NCBI GenBank assembly: GCA_017447005.1
Contig: JAFSOM010000320.1
Location: forward strand, 1-5,068
Length of the DNA: 5,068 nucleotides
Direction of reading: 5' to 3'
DNA from: Oscillibacter sp.
GTDB lineage: Bacteria > Bacillota > Clostridia > Oscillospirales > Oscillospiraceae
Both the position numbers and the translations under genes were made by a program. The notes under the pieces are model-generated. The model saw only the letters and a list, made by a program, of their open reading frames with translations. It was not told the origin of the DNA and searched no databases. Positions 1 through 5,068 of the stretch are shown piece after piece; positions within the stretch are counted from its first letter, which is position 1; each line of letters begins with the position of its first letter.

Positions 1-104
1 GACGCGCTCTCCGAAATGCGCTGACGAACCAAATCAAGCCCCAGAAAGCCGTTGAGAATCGCCAGAATGATGATGATGACGCGTTTGAGCTGATAGCGTT
101 CCAT
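1..104 (-). CDS. yycI: YycI-like WalK-regulator membrane protein, N-terminal fragment
   Basis: This gene is cut by the left window edge; only the first 34 codons are present. It starts at an ATG (104-102) with a strong Shine-Dalgarno site six bases or fewer upstream, 21 bases after the yycH stop. The visible protein begins MERYQLKR, then has a hydrophobic stretch at about residues 9-25 (VIIIILAILNGFLGLDL) and a charged continuation. This is the layout of a short cytoplasmic N-terminus followed by one membrane anchor, as in YycI, whose bulk lies outside the membrane. In the YycI family the protein pairs with YycH and modulates WalK (inhibiting in Bacillus subtilis, activating in Staphylococcus aureus). 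The call rests mainly on position directly after yycH and on the anchor; the diagnostic domain is outside the window. Another single-pass protein cannot be excluded. Confidence 0.7.
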   Translation of the reverse strand, partial: MERYQLKRVIIIILAILNGFLGLDLVRQRISESA

Positions 105-108
105 GAAA

Positions 109-116
109 CTCCCCCC
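109..116 (-). promoter_or_regulatory. Ribosome binding site of yycI
   Basis: On the minus strand GGGGGGAG lies four bases before the ATG at 104. It begins one base after the 3' arm of a perfect 8-bp GC hairpin, so access to it could depend on whether that hairpin is open. Confidence 0.6.
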
Positions 117-117
117 G

Positions 118-142
118 GCGCGGCGTCAGTCCGGCGCCGCGC
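118..142 (-). other. GC-only hairpin around the yycH stop codon
   Basis: The arms 118-125 (GCGCGGCG) and 135-142 (CGCCGCGC) are perfectly complementary, eight G-C pairs with a nine-base loop. The yycH TGA stop (128-126) lies in the loop and the yycI Shine-Dalgarno follows the 3' arm by one base. No T-run follows on the minus strand, so it does not look like an intrinsic terminator. A role in translational coupling or mRNA stability is inference. Confidence 0.55.
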
Positions 143-1427
143 TGACCAGTGAAACCCACTGCGCGTTGAGACGCGAGCCGCCCGTATCGTAATAGCCCAA
201 GCACAATTCCGCGCCGGGATGCAGTCCGGCGACGCCGAGCGTCTGCGGGAGCGGAAGCAGAAGGGAATCCGTATTGCTGACCGTGTAGCGGCGCGGACGG
301 AGTTCCACGGAGATAACTTTCCGCTGGTCAAGCGTGACCGTGGCGGCGGGGCCGCCGTCGGCGTGGAACACGGGGACACTGTCGAGGGCGTAGCCGAAAC
401 GCAAGGTCAGCAAGCGATTATCCCGCCGCACTTCCAGCGGACTGACGGACGCGAACCCTTGCGGGACAAGTATCTGATTGAGCAAGGCGGCGCATTCCGT
501 GACGGCTTCCCAGCCTGTCGGACGCTCCTCGGCGCTTTCGATGGTCAAGTCTCCGCGTCCGCTGTCCTGATAGTAGACGTTGCCGTTGGGCCGGATACGG
601 ATACTCCGCCCGCCCTCCATAATGACTTCCGTTCCGCTGGCCTCCGTATAGCGCGACTTGGTGAGGGGATTGAAGCGGAACGCCGAAAGAAGCTGGTCGG
701 CGTCCGGCAAGTTACTGCTGGAAACGTAGACAGGAAGTTCCGGGAGTTGTTCCGGGAAGAGCGAGAGCGGCGCGACGGTTCGGTAGTCGTCCTCCACGTC
801 GTAGAGGTCGGAAGCGAAAAAGCCGTTGCCCAGTTCGTAACGGCTGACAATGTCCTCCAGTTCGCGCCAAGAGACCGCCGCCGTCCGGCAGGAATACGTG
901 TCGGCGCCGTCCCAGAGGCACAGTTTCACGCCGTCGGGCGTACGCGCCAAGGCGACGGAGCGCGTGTCGCGCTCGTCGGACAGCGCCGCGCCCGTCAGGC
1001 CGGACAGCACGGACAGCGGCAGAGGCGTCAGGAAGTCCAGATACAGCGACGCGCCGCGCAGAGCGTCCAAAAAGGCCGCCTCCGACATTCGCTCAAACGG
1101 ACGCGCCTCCCGCAACGCGCTTGCGAACAGGCCCCGCACGGTACGGAAGGACCTTGACCCGGTGGTCATATTGACGATGACGTAACGCCCGTAGACGCCG
1201 CCGTAGACGCCCGTCGCGGCGACGCGTACCGGAAGGGTGAGGGCGTTCGCGGTCGTCTCCTGCTGTTCCTGCGCGGACGGCTCCGTTACGGCGAAGTCGC
1301 TTGAGAGCATTTCCCAGCCGAGATGAAACAATTCCGTCCGGGCGAACAGGGCCACGGCCAGCATGGACAAGAGAGTAATGACGACATTTTGACGGAAATC
1401 CAGTTCCGCCCGTTTCTGTTCGTTCAT
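126..1427 (-). CDS. yycH: YycH family regulator of the WalRK two-component system
   Basis: This 433-residue protein has a short charged N-terminus (MNEQKRAELDFRQN), one membrane segment at about residues 14-30, and a long region predicted to face outside. Within that region are features consistent with YycH: a segment at about 126-146 (LYLDFLTPLPLSVLSG), a stretch rich in short beta-like runs around 249-288 (FNPLTKSRY, IRPNGNVYYQD), and a C-terminal YycI/PepSY-like part at about 340-426. In studied Bacillota YycH and YycI bind the WalK transmembrane region and tune its activity, negatively in Bacillus subtilis and positively in Staphylococcus aureus; the sign here cannot be read from sequence. 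The start overlaps the walK stop in an ATGA (1427-1424), which indicates translational coupling. The nearest Shine-Dalgarno is a modest AAGGG nine bases upstream. Family sequence similarity is low, so the call leans partly on gene order. Confidence 0.87.
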   Translation of the reverse strand: MNEQKRAELDFRQNVVITLLSMLAVALFARTELFHLGWEMLSSDFAVTEPSAQEQQETTANALTLPVRVAATGVYGGVYGRYVIVNMTTGSRSFRTVRGLFASALREARPFERMSEAAFLDALRGASLYLDFLTPLPLSVLSGLTGAALSDERDTRSVALARTPDGVKLCLWDGADTYSCRTAAVSWRELEDIVSRYELGNGFFASDLYDVEDDYRTVAPLSLFPEQLPELPVYVSSSNLPDADQLLSAFRFNPLTKSRYTEASGTEVIMEGGRSIRIRPNGNVYYQDSGRGDLTIESAEERPTGWEAVTECAALLNQILVPQGFASVSPLEVRRDNRLLTLRFGYALDSVPVFHADGGPAATVTLDQRKVISVELRPRRYTVSNTDSLLLPLPQTLGVAGLHPGAELCLGYYDTGGSRLNAQWVSLVSAAPD

Positions 1428-3409
1428 GACGCGCCGCCCTTCCCGGAATACGCGTTCCGTTCGTCCGTATCAACGGAATACGCGTTCCGTTCGTCCATAC
1501 CGACGGAATACGCGTCCCGTTCGTCCGTACCGACGGAATACGCGTCCCGTTCGTCCGTATCCACGGAATACGCGTTCCGTTCGACGGAATCCGTTTGCGC
1601 GGCGTCGCGGGACTTGCGCGGCTTTTGCGTGACGGGCAAGGTCAGTCGGATAGTCGTCCCCGGGCCGTCATGCGGCGGGAGCGTCAACGCGCCCTTGTGA
1701 CGCTGTACAATCTCCCACGCGATGGACAGTCCGAGGCCCGTACCGCCCGATTCCCGCGAGCGCGCTTTGTCGACGCGGTAGAAGCGCTCAAAGATACGCC
1801 CCCGCGATTCCTCCGGAATGCCGATTCCGTCGTCCCAAACGTCCATCCAGACCTGTTTCCGGTCGCCGGTCAGTCCCGCCGTCACGCGGATATGTCCGCC
1901 GTCCGGCGTGTACTTTATCGCGTTGCCGATGATGTTCATCATCACCTGTTCCAAACGGTTCCGGTCGCCCTCGATGTACGGCAACGCCCCTTCCGGTTGG
2001 AAGGACAACTCATGATTCCGCGTTTTGGCGTTAAGCGCGTTGGCGCGTACCACGCTTTCAATCGCCTCCTGAAACGGAAAGCGCGTGAAGGCGACTTCCG
2101 TGTTTCCGGCGTCCAAACGCGAGAGAATCAACAAATCCTGTACGATATGCGTCATGCGGTCGGTCTCGTTGATGATAATGTCCAGAAAGCCGTTAGACAT
2201 CTCCGGCGGAATGCTTCCTTCGGCGTCGCGGAGCGTCTCGGCGTAACTGCGGACGTTCGTCAGCGGCGTGCGCAGTTCGTGGGAGACGTTGGCGACAAAC
2301 TCCTTACGCCGTTCCTCATTACGGTGACGTTCGGTCACGTCATGGAGCACCGCCAGCACGCCGCCTAACTCCTGATGTGAAAACGGCGCGAGCAACAGTT
2401 CAAGAGTACGTTCGCCGACCATCATTTCCCCTTCGGCGTGGCGCGGACGCTTCAGCGCGAGCACGTCGCCGAACGCGAACAGGCCGCCGAATAACTCGTC
2501 ATAGCGGCTTCCGGTCTCCACTTTGCGCTGTAACATATTCGTTGCGGCGGGGTTGCAGTGAATCACGTTTCCGGACATGTCGAACGCGACCACGCCGTCG
2601 GTCATATACAGAAAGACGGTATCCAGTTTTGTGCGCTCGTTTTCCATTGCGGCAAGCGTCGTATGGAGCGCGCCCGCCATTTCGTTAAACGTGCCCGTCA
2701 GGATACCGATTTCGTCGGCGGATTCCACGGGCAGGGCCTTTCCGAATTTCCCGGCGGCGACTTCCTCCGCCCCGGCGGTTAGACGTTCCAGCGGCCCGAC
2801 CATCGCTTTGGAGAGCAGGAAACTTAACAGCGCGGTAATAAGCAGGCCCACTATTAGCGATTGCAGAATAATATGGAACAGTTGCCGGTTGAGACCCGAA
2901 AGCGTCTCCTGACTGTCCAGAATGTAGATAATGAACGACTGCTCATCGGAGAGAATCGGAATCGCGGCGTCCATGTATTCGGCGTCAAGGTAACTCTCGT
3001 CGCCCACGGCGGAGGCGTCGCCACGCGCCACGGCGGCCCGCGCCGTCAACAGGTTCGGACTTTGTTCTATGGGCAGGGCGTCGGCGTTGGCGGACCCGGC
3101 GAGCCATTTTCCGGTTACGCCGTCGAGCACGAAATAATTGCGGCTGTGGTAGTCAATGCCGAGCGGCCCGGCGTTGGCGTCGAGCATTTTCCGCAGGCTT
3201 TCGGCGCCGTTATCGTCCCCGGCGGCGGAGCGCAAATCGGCGACAAATTCCCGCTGTTCGAGGCCGAACACGCTGTCTAATTGTCGGTAAAAGCTGTTCA
3301 TGTAGAAACTGCTCACGCCGCTGGTCAGGAACGTGCCCACAATGGCCACTTGCGCGCCAATCAGCAAGAGCATAATCATGCTCAGTTTCATGTGCAGACT
3401 TCGGAACAT
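1424..3409 (-). CDS. walK: Cell-wall sensor histidine kinase WalK (YycG)
   Basis: A 661-residue membrane kinase that phosphorylates WalR in response to cell-wall state. Order of parts: transmembrane helix 1 (about 9-30), extracytoplasmic sensor domain (31-177), transmembrane helix 2 (178-200), HAMP (about 201-252), PAS (about 262-360), HisKA with phospho-acceptor His377 in VSHELRTP, and HATPase_c with N box (N492, N496), G1 box DDGIGIP (526-532), F box FERFYRVD (540-547) and G2 box GGTGLGLS (555-562). All catalytic motifs are intact. I chose the ATG at 3409 because GAGGGGG sits six bases upstream and the first helix follows at once. A TTG ten codons upstream (3439) is in frame but lacks a good site. 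The kinase fold ends near residue 593. The remaining 68 residues are an unusual tail holding five copies of a 10-residue repeat, (D/V)ER(N/D)AYSV(D/G)(T/M), encoded by a DNA tandem array. B. subtilis WalK, about 611 residues, is shorter. The gene overlaps yycH by four bases. Confidence 0.95.
   Translation of the reverse strand: MFRSLHMKLSMIMLLLIGAQVAIVGTFLTSGVSSFYMNSFYRQLDSVFGLEQREFVADLRSAAGDDNGAESLRKMLDANAGPLGIDYHSRNYFVLDGVTGKWLAGSANADALPIEQSPNLLTARAAVARGDASAVGDESYLDAEYMDAAIPILSDEQSFIIYILDSQETLSGLNRQLFHIILQSLIVGLLITALLSFLLSKAMVGPLERLTAGAEEVAAGKFGKALPVESADEIGILTGTFNEMAGALHTTLAAMENERTKLDTVFLYMTDGVVAFDMSGNVIHCNPAATNMLQRKVETGSRYDELFGGLFAFGDVLALKRPRHAEGEMMVGERTLELLLAPFSHQELGGVLAVLHDVTERHRNEERRKEFVANVSHELRTPLTNVRSYAETLRDAEGSIPPEMSNGFLDIIINETDRMTHIVQDLLILSRLDAGNTEVAFTRFPFQEAIESVVRANALNAKTRNHELSFQPEGALPYIEGDRNRLEQVMMNIIGNAIKYTPDGGHIRVTAGLTGDRKQVWMDVWDDGIGIPEESRGRIFERFYRVDKARSRESGGTGLGLSIAWEIVQRHKGALTLPPHDGPGTTIRLTLPVTQKPRKSRDAAQTDSVERNAYSVDTDERDAYSVGTDERDAYSVGMDERNAYSVDTDERNAYSGKGGAS
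1444..1594. repeat. Tandem array of 30-bp palindromic units in the 3' end of walK
   Basis: Five units with a 30-bp period begin at GGAATA, at 1445, 1475, 1505, 1535 and 1565; the fifth is cut after 25 bases. The core of a unit on the plus strand is ACGGAATACGCGTTCCGT: 6-bp arms ACGGAA and TTCCGT around a six-base centre. The two central units (1505, 1535) carry TCCCGT instead of TTCCGT, and the first begins CCGGAA. Next to the last unit, ACGGAATCCGT (1584-1594) looks like a decayed sixth copy that has lost the centre. The period is a multiple of three, so the array stays in the walK frame and encodes residues 609-655 or so. There are no unique spacers, so this is not a CRISPR. Confidence 0.93.
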
Positions 3410-3415
3410 GAAACG

Positions 3416-3422
3416 CCCCCTC
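3416..3422 (-). promoter_or_regulatory. Ribosome binding site that sets the walK start
   Basis: GAGGGGG on the minus strand lies six bases upstream of the ATG at 3409. It is the strongest site in the walR-walK gap and decides for this ATG over the in-frame TTG at 3439, before which only a weak AAAGG-like run is seen. Confidence 0.75.
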
Positions 3423-3449
3423 ACGTTTGCGAATTGCAATGCCTTTACG

Positions 3450-3499
3450 CGTCCGCCGTCGGTACGGTTTTCCCCGTAAGCGGGCGCGCCTTGCGGACG
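3450..3499 (-). other. Potential stem-loop between walR and walK
   Basis: In the 99-base gap between the walR stop and the walK ATG, CGTCCGC (3450-3456) and GCGGACG (3493-3499) form a perfect 7-bp outer stem. Inside it TACGG (3463-3467) and CCGTA (3474-3478) form a 5-bp stem with a six-base loop. No T-run follows, so termination is unlikely. It could be an mRNA processing or stability element, or chance in GC-rich DNA. The gap holds no gene. Confidence 0.4.
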
Positions 3500-3508
3500 G
3501 AAACGCCG

Positions 3509-4228
3509 TTACGCCTCCGCGCCGGACGAGAAATAATAGCCCATGCCGCGCCGGGTACGGATATACACGGGGCTGGCGGGGTTTTCCTCAATCTTCTCCC
3601 GTAACCGCCGGACGGTGACATCCACGGTACGCACGTCGTCGCCGACGTAGCCGTAGTTCCAGACCTGTTCCATGAGGTCGACGCGGGAATAGACGCGGTT
3701 GGGATTGGCGGCGAGGAACGTCAGCAGGTCATATTCGCGTTGCGTCAGGTCGATGGGGCGTCCGGCGCGGAAAACCATATGGCTTTCGGCGTTGATGGAC
3801 AGTTCGCCGGAGAGCGACGAGGCGCCGGAAGCGTTCTCGGGCGCGGGCGAAAGCGACGTTGTGCGGCGGATATTGGCCCCCACACGCGCCACAAGTTCCC
3901 GCATGGAAAACGGTTTGGTGATGTAGTCGTCGGCGCCGATTTCCAGTCCGCGCACTTTATCCTCTTCCTCTTCCCGCGCCGTCAGGATAATCACGGGCAC
4001 GTTGTTTCCCTCGTCGCGGAGCGTCTTGCAGACCTCGAAGCCGTTCATATTCGGCAACATGACATCTAACAAGATTAAATCGGGGTTGGCGTTCCGCGCC
4101 TTGGCAAGCCCGTCGGCGCCGTCATAGGCCTCAACCGTCGCGTAGCCGGAACGCTGGAGGTTAAAGCGCAGAATGTCCACAATATTCTTTTCGTCTTCCA
4201 CAATCAGTATGGTTTTTTGAGTGTCCAT
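3509..4228 (-). CDS. walR: Response regulator WalR (YycF), OmpR family
   Basis: A 239-residue cytoplasmic transcription factor activated by phosphorylation from WalK; in Bacillota the WalR regulon covers autolysins and other peptidoglycan-remodelling genes, and the system is essential in many species. The receiver domain spans about residues 5-118 with the acidic pair Glu11-Asp12, phospho-acceptor Asp55 (LLDVMLP), Thr83 and Lys105 (TKPF). A linker at about 122-142 rich in Ser, Ala and Pro leads to an OmpR/PhoB winged-helix domain (about 143-234). The recognition helix region DVRTVDVTVRRLREKIEENP and the ending TRRGMGYYF closely match WalR rather than PhoP-type paralogues. The start ATG has AAGGGAGG four bases upstream (4240-4233). 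The gene follows the Nudix gene by 29 bases and precedes walK by 99 bases, so all are probably in one transcript. I found no clear WalR box (two TGTWAH half-sites, 11-bp period) upstream, so autoregulation is not visible here. Confidence 0.96.
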   Translation of the reverse strand: MDTQKTILIVEDEKNIVDILRFNLQRSGYATVEAYDGADGLAKARNANPDLILLDVMLPNMNGFEVCKTLRDEGNNVPVIILTAREEEEDKVRGLEIGADDYITKPFSMRELVARVGANIRRTTSLSPAPENASGASSLSGELSINAESHMVFRAGRPIDLTQREYDLLTFLAANPNRVYSRVDLMEQVWNYGYVGDDVRTVDVTVRRLREKIEENPASPVYIRTRRGMGYYFSSGAEA

Positions 4229-4232
4229 GCGT

Positions 4233-4240
4233 CCTCCCTT
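4233..4240 (-). promoter_or_regulatory. Ribosome binding site of walR
   Basis: AAGGGAGG on the minus strand, four bases before the ATG at 4228. It is flanked by GCGT and ACGC (4241-4244 and 4229-4232), which would show the site in the loop of a very short 4-bp stem; that pairing is too weak to claim. Confidence 0.7.
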
Positions 4241-4257
4241 ACGCCTTGAATCGTCGC

Positions 4258-4806
4258 TTACAAATCCAAGAGCAGTTTTGTTTTTAAGACGGCTATCACG
4301 GTTTTCGCGTCCTCAATTTCCCCGTCCATACAGCGGCGGAAAAGCTCGTCGAACGGAATGCGCGTGACGTTGAGAAACTCGTTCTCGTCCAAATGCTGTT
4401 CGCCGAAATGCAGTCCGCGGGCGAGGTAGATGTAGAGCTTTTCGGAGTAGCACCCCGGCGAGGGGAGAATATAGCCCAGCGGGCGGAAGTCGTCGGGGGT
4501 GGCCCCGGTTTCCTCTTTGAGTTCGCGCAGCGCGGCGTCGGCGGGGTCTTCCCCGGGACGGTCGAGCTTTCCGGCGGGAATTTCCAGCAGGGCGCGTCCG
4601 AAAGTATAGCGGTACTGCGTCACGACAAGGACGTTGTTCTGTTCGTCAAGGGCGAGAACCGCCGCGCCGCCGCCGTGCTCAATCACTTCCCGGACGGACG
4701 TTTTTCCATTGGGAAGGCGCACTTTGTCCACGTGTACGGAGAAAATGCGGCCCTGAAAGACATCGTTTCGTTCCAATGTGGTTTCGGTCAAATCCATGGG
4801 TTCCAT
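4258..4806 (-). CDS. nudF: Nudix hydrolase, ADP-ribose pyrophosphatase type
   Basis: A 182-residue enzyme, the usual length for the family, expected to hydrolyse ADP-ribose (and perhaps related nucleoside diphosphate sugars) to AMP and ribose 5-phosphate in the cytoplasm with divalent metal. The Nudix box lies at residues 79-102: G79, E86, R94-E95, E98-E99, G101, with the metal-binding REL-EE core intact. It has one more residue between G79 and E86 than the textbook spacing (GKLDRPGE). Two ADP-ribose pyrophosphatase hallmarks support the subtype: PSPGCYSEKLYIYLA (115-129) after the box, and DGEIEDAKTVIAVL (161-174) near the C-terminus. The ATG at 4806 is preceded by AAAGGAG at 10 bases, which is better spaced than the in-frame ATG three codons later (4797). 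It is the first gene after the candidate promoter and is 29 bases from walR, so it probably heads the operon. The nudF symbol follows family resemblance; the exact substrate is not proved. Confidence 0.93.
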   Translation of the reverse strand: MEPMDLTETTLERNDVFQGRIFSVHVDKVRLPNGKTSVREVIEHGGGAAVLALDEQNNVLVVTQYRYTFGRALLEIPAGKLDRPGEDPADAALRELKEETGATPDDFRPLGYILPSPGCYSEKLYIYLARGLHFGEQHLDENEFLNVTRIPFDELFRRCMDGEIEDAKTVIAVLKTKLLLDL

Positions 4807-4816
4807 AATCGGGCAA

Positions 4817-4823
4817 CTCCTTT
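4817..4823 (-). promoter_or_regulatory. Ribosome binding site of the Nudix gene
   Basis: AAAGGAG on the minus strand, 10 bases before the ATG at 4806, a slightly long spacing. The next in-frame ATG (4797) would be 19 bases away, so the upstream ATG is preferred. Confidence 0.65.
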
Positions 4824-4842
4824 CACGGTTTTACCGCCAAGC

Positions 4843-4870
4843 AGTATATCACAAGATGACGAAAAAGCAA
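4843..4870 (-). promoter_or_regulatory. Candidate sigma-A promoter of the Nudix-walRK-yycHI operon
   Basis: On the minus strand TATACT (4848-4843) is preceded directly by TGA, giving an extended -10 (TGnTATACT). TTGCTT (4870-4865) lies 16 bases upstream as a weak -35. The start of transcription would be near 4836, leaving a leader of about 30 bases with the Shine-Dalgarno. The surrounding 60 bases are much richer in A and T than the genes. The extended -10 probably compensates for the poor -35. No operator is obvious. Confidence 0.6.
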
Positions 4871-4931
4871 AGGGAAAGTCGAAGATTTGGGAAAAATTGT
4901 TTCCGGCGTCGGGACAGGCCCCCGAAGGCGC

Positions 4932-4964
4932 AAAATACAGGGCCGGACAAATCCCAGCCCTGTA
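4932..4964 (-). terminator. Probable intrinsic terminator of an unseen upstream gene
   Basis: TACAGGGC (4936-4943) and GCCCTGTA (4957-4964) form a perfect 8-bp stem with a 13-base loop. Read on the minus strand, the stem is followed by TTTT (4935-4932) and then GCG; on the plus strand no T-run follows. It would therefore end a leftward transcript that enters from beyond the right edge, before the candidate promoter at 4843-4870. The T-run is short, so efficiency may be modest. Confidence 0.55.
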
Positions 4965-5042
4965 CGGTATGAACGGAAAGCGCTTGCAAACCAAGCGAGG
5001 ACTTGCGCAAAACAAACTGCCTAAAGGGTTGCGCCGTCCATG

Positions 5043-5063
5043 CCCTCACCCTTTGGGGGAGGG
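5043..5063. repeat. Edge of a palindromic intergenic repeat (REP/MITE-like)
   Basis: CCCTC-A-CCC, a TTT loop, then GGG-G-GAGGG form an imperfect hairpin with eight pairs and one A-G mismatch, followed by TGGCC at the window end. Its pyrimidine-rich and purine-rich arms differ from the flanking sequence. GC-rich palindromes of this general look recur between genes in gut Bacillota, but only one end is visible and the family is not identified. Confidence 0.4.
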
Positions 5064-5068
5064 TGGCC

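Noticed and set aside
219..1157. Long open frame on the plus strand opposite yycH (312 codons)
   Set aside because: It is rich in Arg, Gln, Gly and Val with no recognisable domain or ribosome binding site, as expected from the antisense of a GC-rich gene. The minus-strand YycH reading is well supported.
1189..1212. Two adjacent copies of a 12-bp sequence in yycH
   Set aside because: Only two copies, encoding a short Gly-Val-Tyr-Gly duplication; too small to interpret.
1444..1594. CRISPR-like regular repeats
   Set aside because: The 30-bp units are contiguous with no unique spacers and lie inside walK in frame.
1323..1700. Plus-strand open frame with its own repeat (TEYAFRSS-like units)
   Set aside because: It is the antisense of the repeat array. 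The repeats are open in several frames because a 30-bp unit without stops repeats in each frame.
1595..2368. Long open frame on the plus strand opposite the walK kinase domain (257 codons)
   Set aside because: The minus strand encodes all the histidine-kinase motifs here; the plus-strand product has an unbiased, arginine-rich shadow composition.
4918..4931. Small hairpin with a TTCG loop on the minus strand
   Set aside because: The stem has a G-G mismatch and lies upstream of the predicted transcript start; probably incidental.
4807..4935. WalR binding box for autoregulation
   Set aside because: I looked for two TGTWAH half-sites five bases apart on both strands and saw no convincing match.
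4981..4997. Inverted repeat CGCTTG/CAAGCG with a five-base loop
   Set aside because: Only 6 bp, no T-run on either strand and no neighbouring gene it would clearly serve; possible but not supportable as a terminator or operator.
4788..5049. Small open frames upstream of the Nudix gene on both strands
   Set aside because: They run through the probable terminator, the promoter and the ribosome binding site, and show no domain or good start.

Overview
The window looks like a fragment of a moderately high-G+C Bacillota (Firmicutes) chromosome. It carries the first part of the walRK (yycFG) cell-wall two-component operon, which is specific to that phylum, and the genes are clearly GC-rich with strong Shine-Dalgarno sites. 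The YycH/YycI arrangement and the intergenic palindrome at the right edge would suit an anaerobic clostridial or related gut lineage. That placement is inference; no marker here fixes the genus.

All genes are on the minus strand, so the operon reads from right to left. From the right edge there is a non-coding stretch of about 260 bases. It holds a palindromic element cut by the window end (5043-5063), a probable terminator for an unseen upstream gene (4932-4964), and a candidate extended -10 promoter (4843-4870). Then come a Nudix ADP-ribose pyrophosphatase (4258-4806), the response regulator WalR (3509-4228), the sensor kinase WalK (1424-3409), its membrane-anchored regulator YycH (126-1427), and the first 34 codons of a YycI-like protein running off the left edge (1-104). 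The junctions are a 29-base gap, a 99-base gap with a potential hairpin, a 4-base ATGA overlap, and a 21-base gap containing most of a GC-only hairpin.

The system works as follows. WalK senses the cell-wall state at the membrane and phosphorylates WalR on Asp55. WalR controls autolysins and other wall-metabolism genes. YycH and YycI are single-pass proteins with extracytoplasmic domains that modulate WalK. The Nudix enzyme is a housekeeping hydrolase that appears to be co-transcribed at the head of the operon.

Most of the window is an ordinary wal operon, and I see no new biochemical system. The unusual element is a tandem array of 30-bp palindrome-bearing units (1444-1594) inside the 3' end of walK. 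It adds five 10-residue repeats to the kinase's C-terminus and ends just upstream of the yycH ribosome binding site. Potential RNA hairpins at three of the gene junctions are a second, weaker theme.
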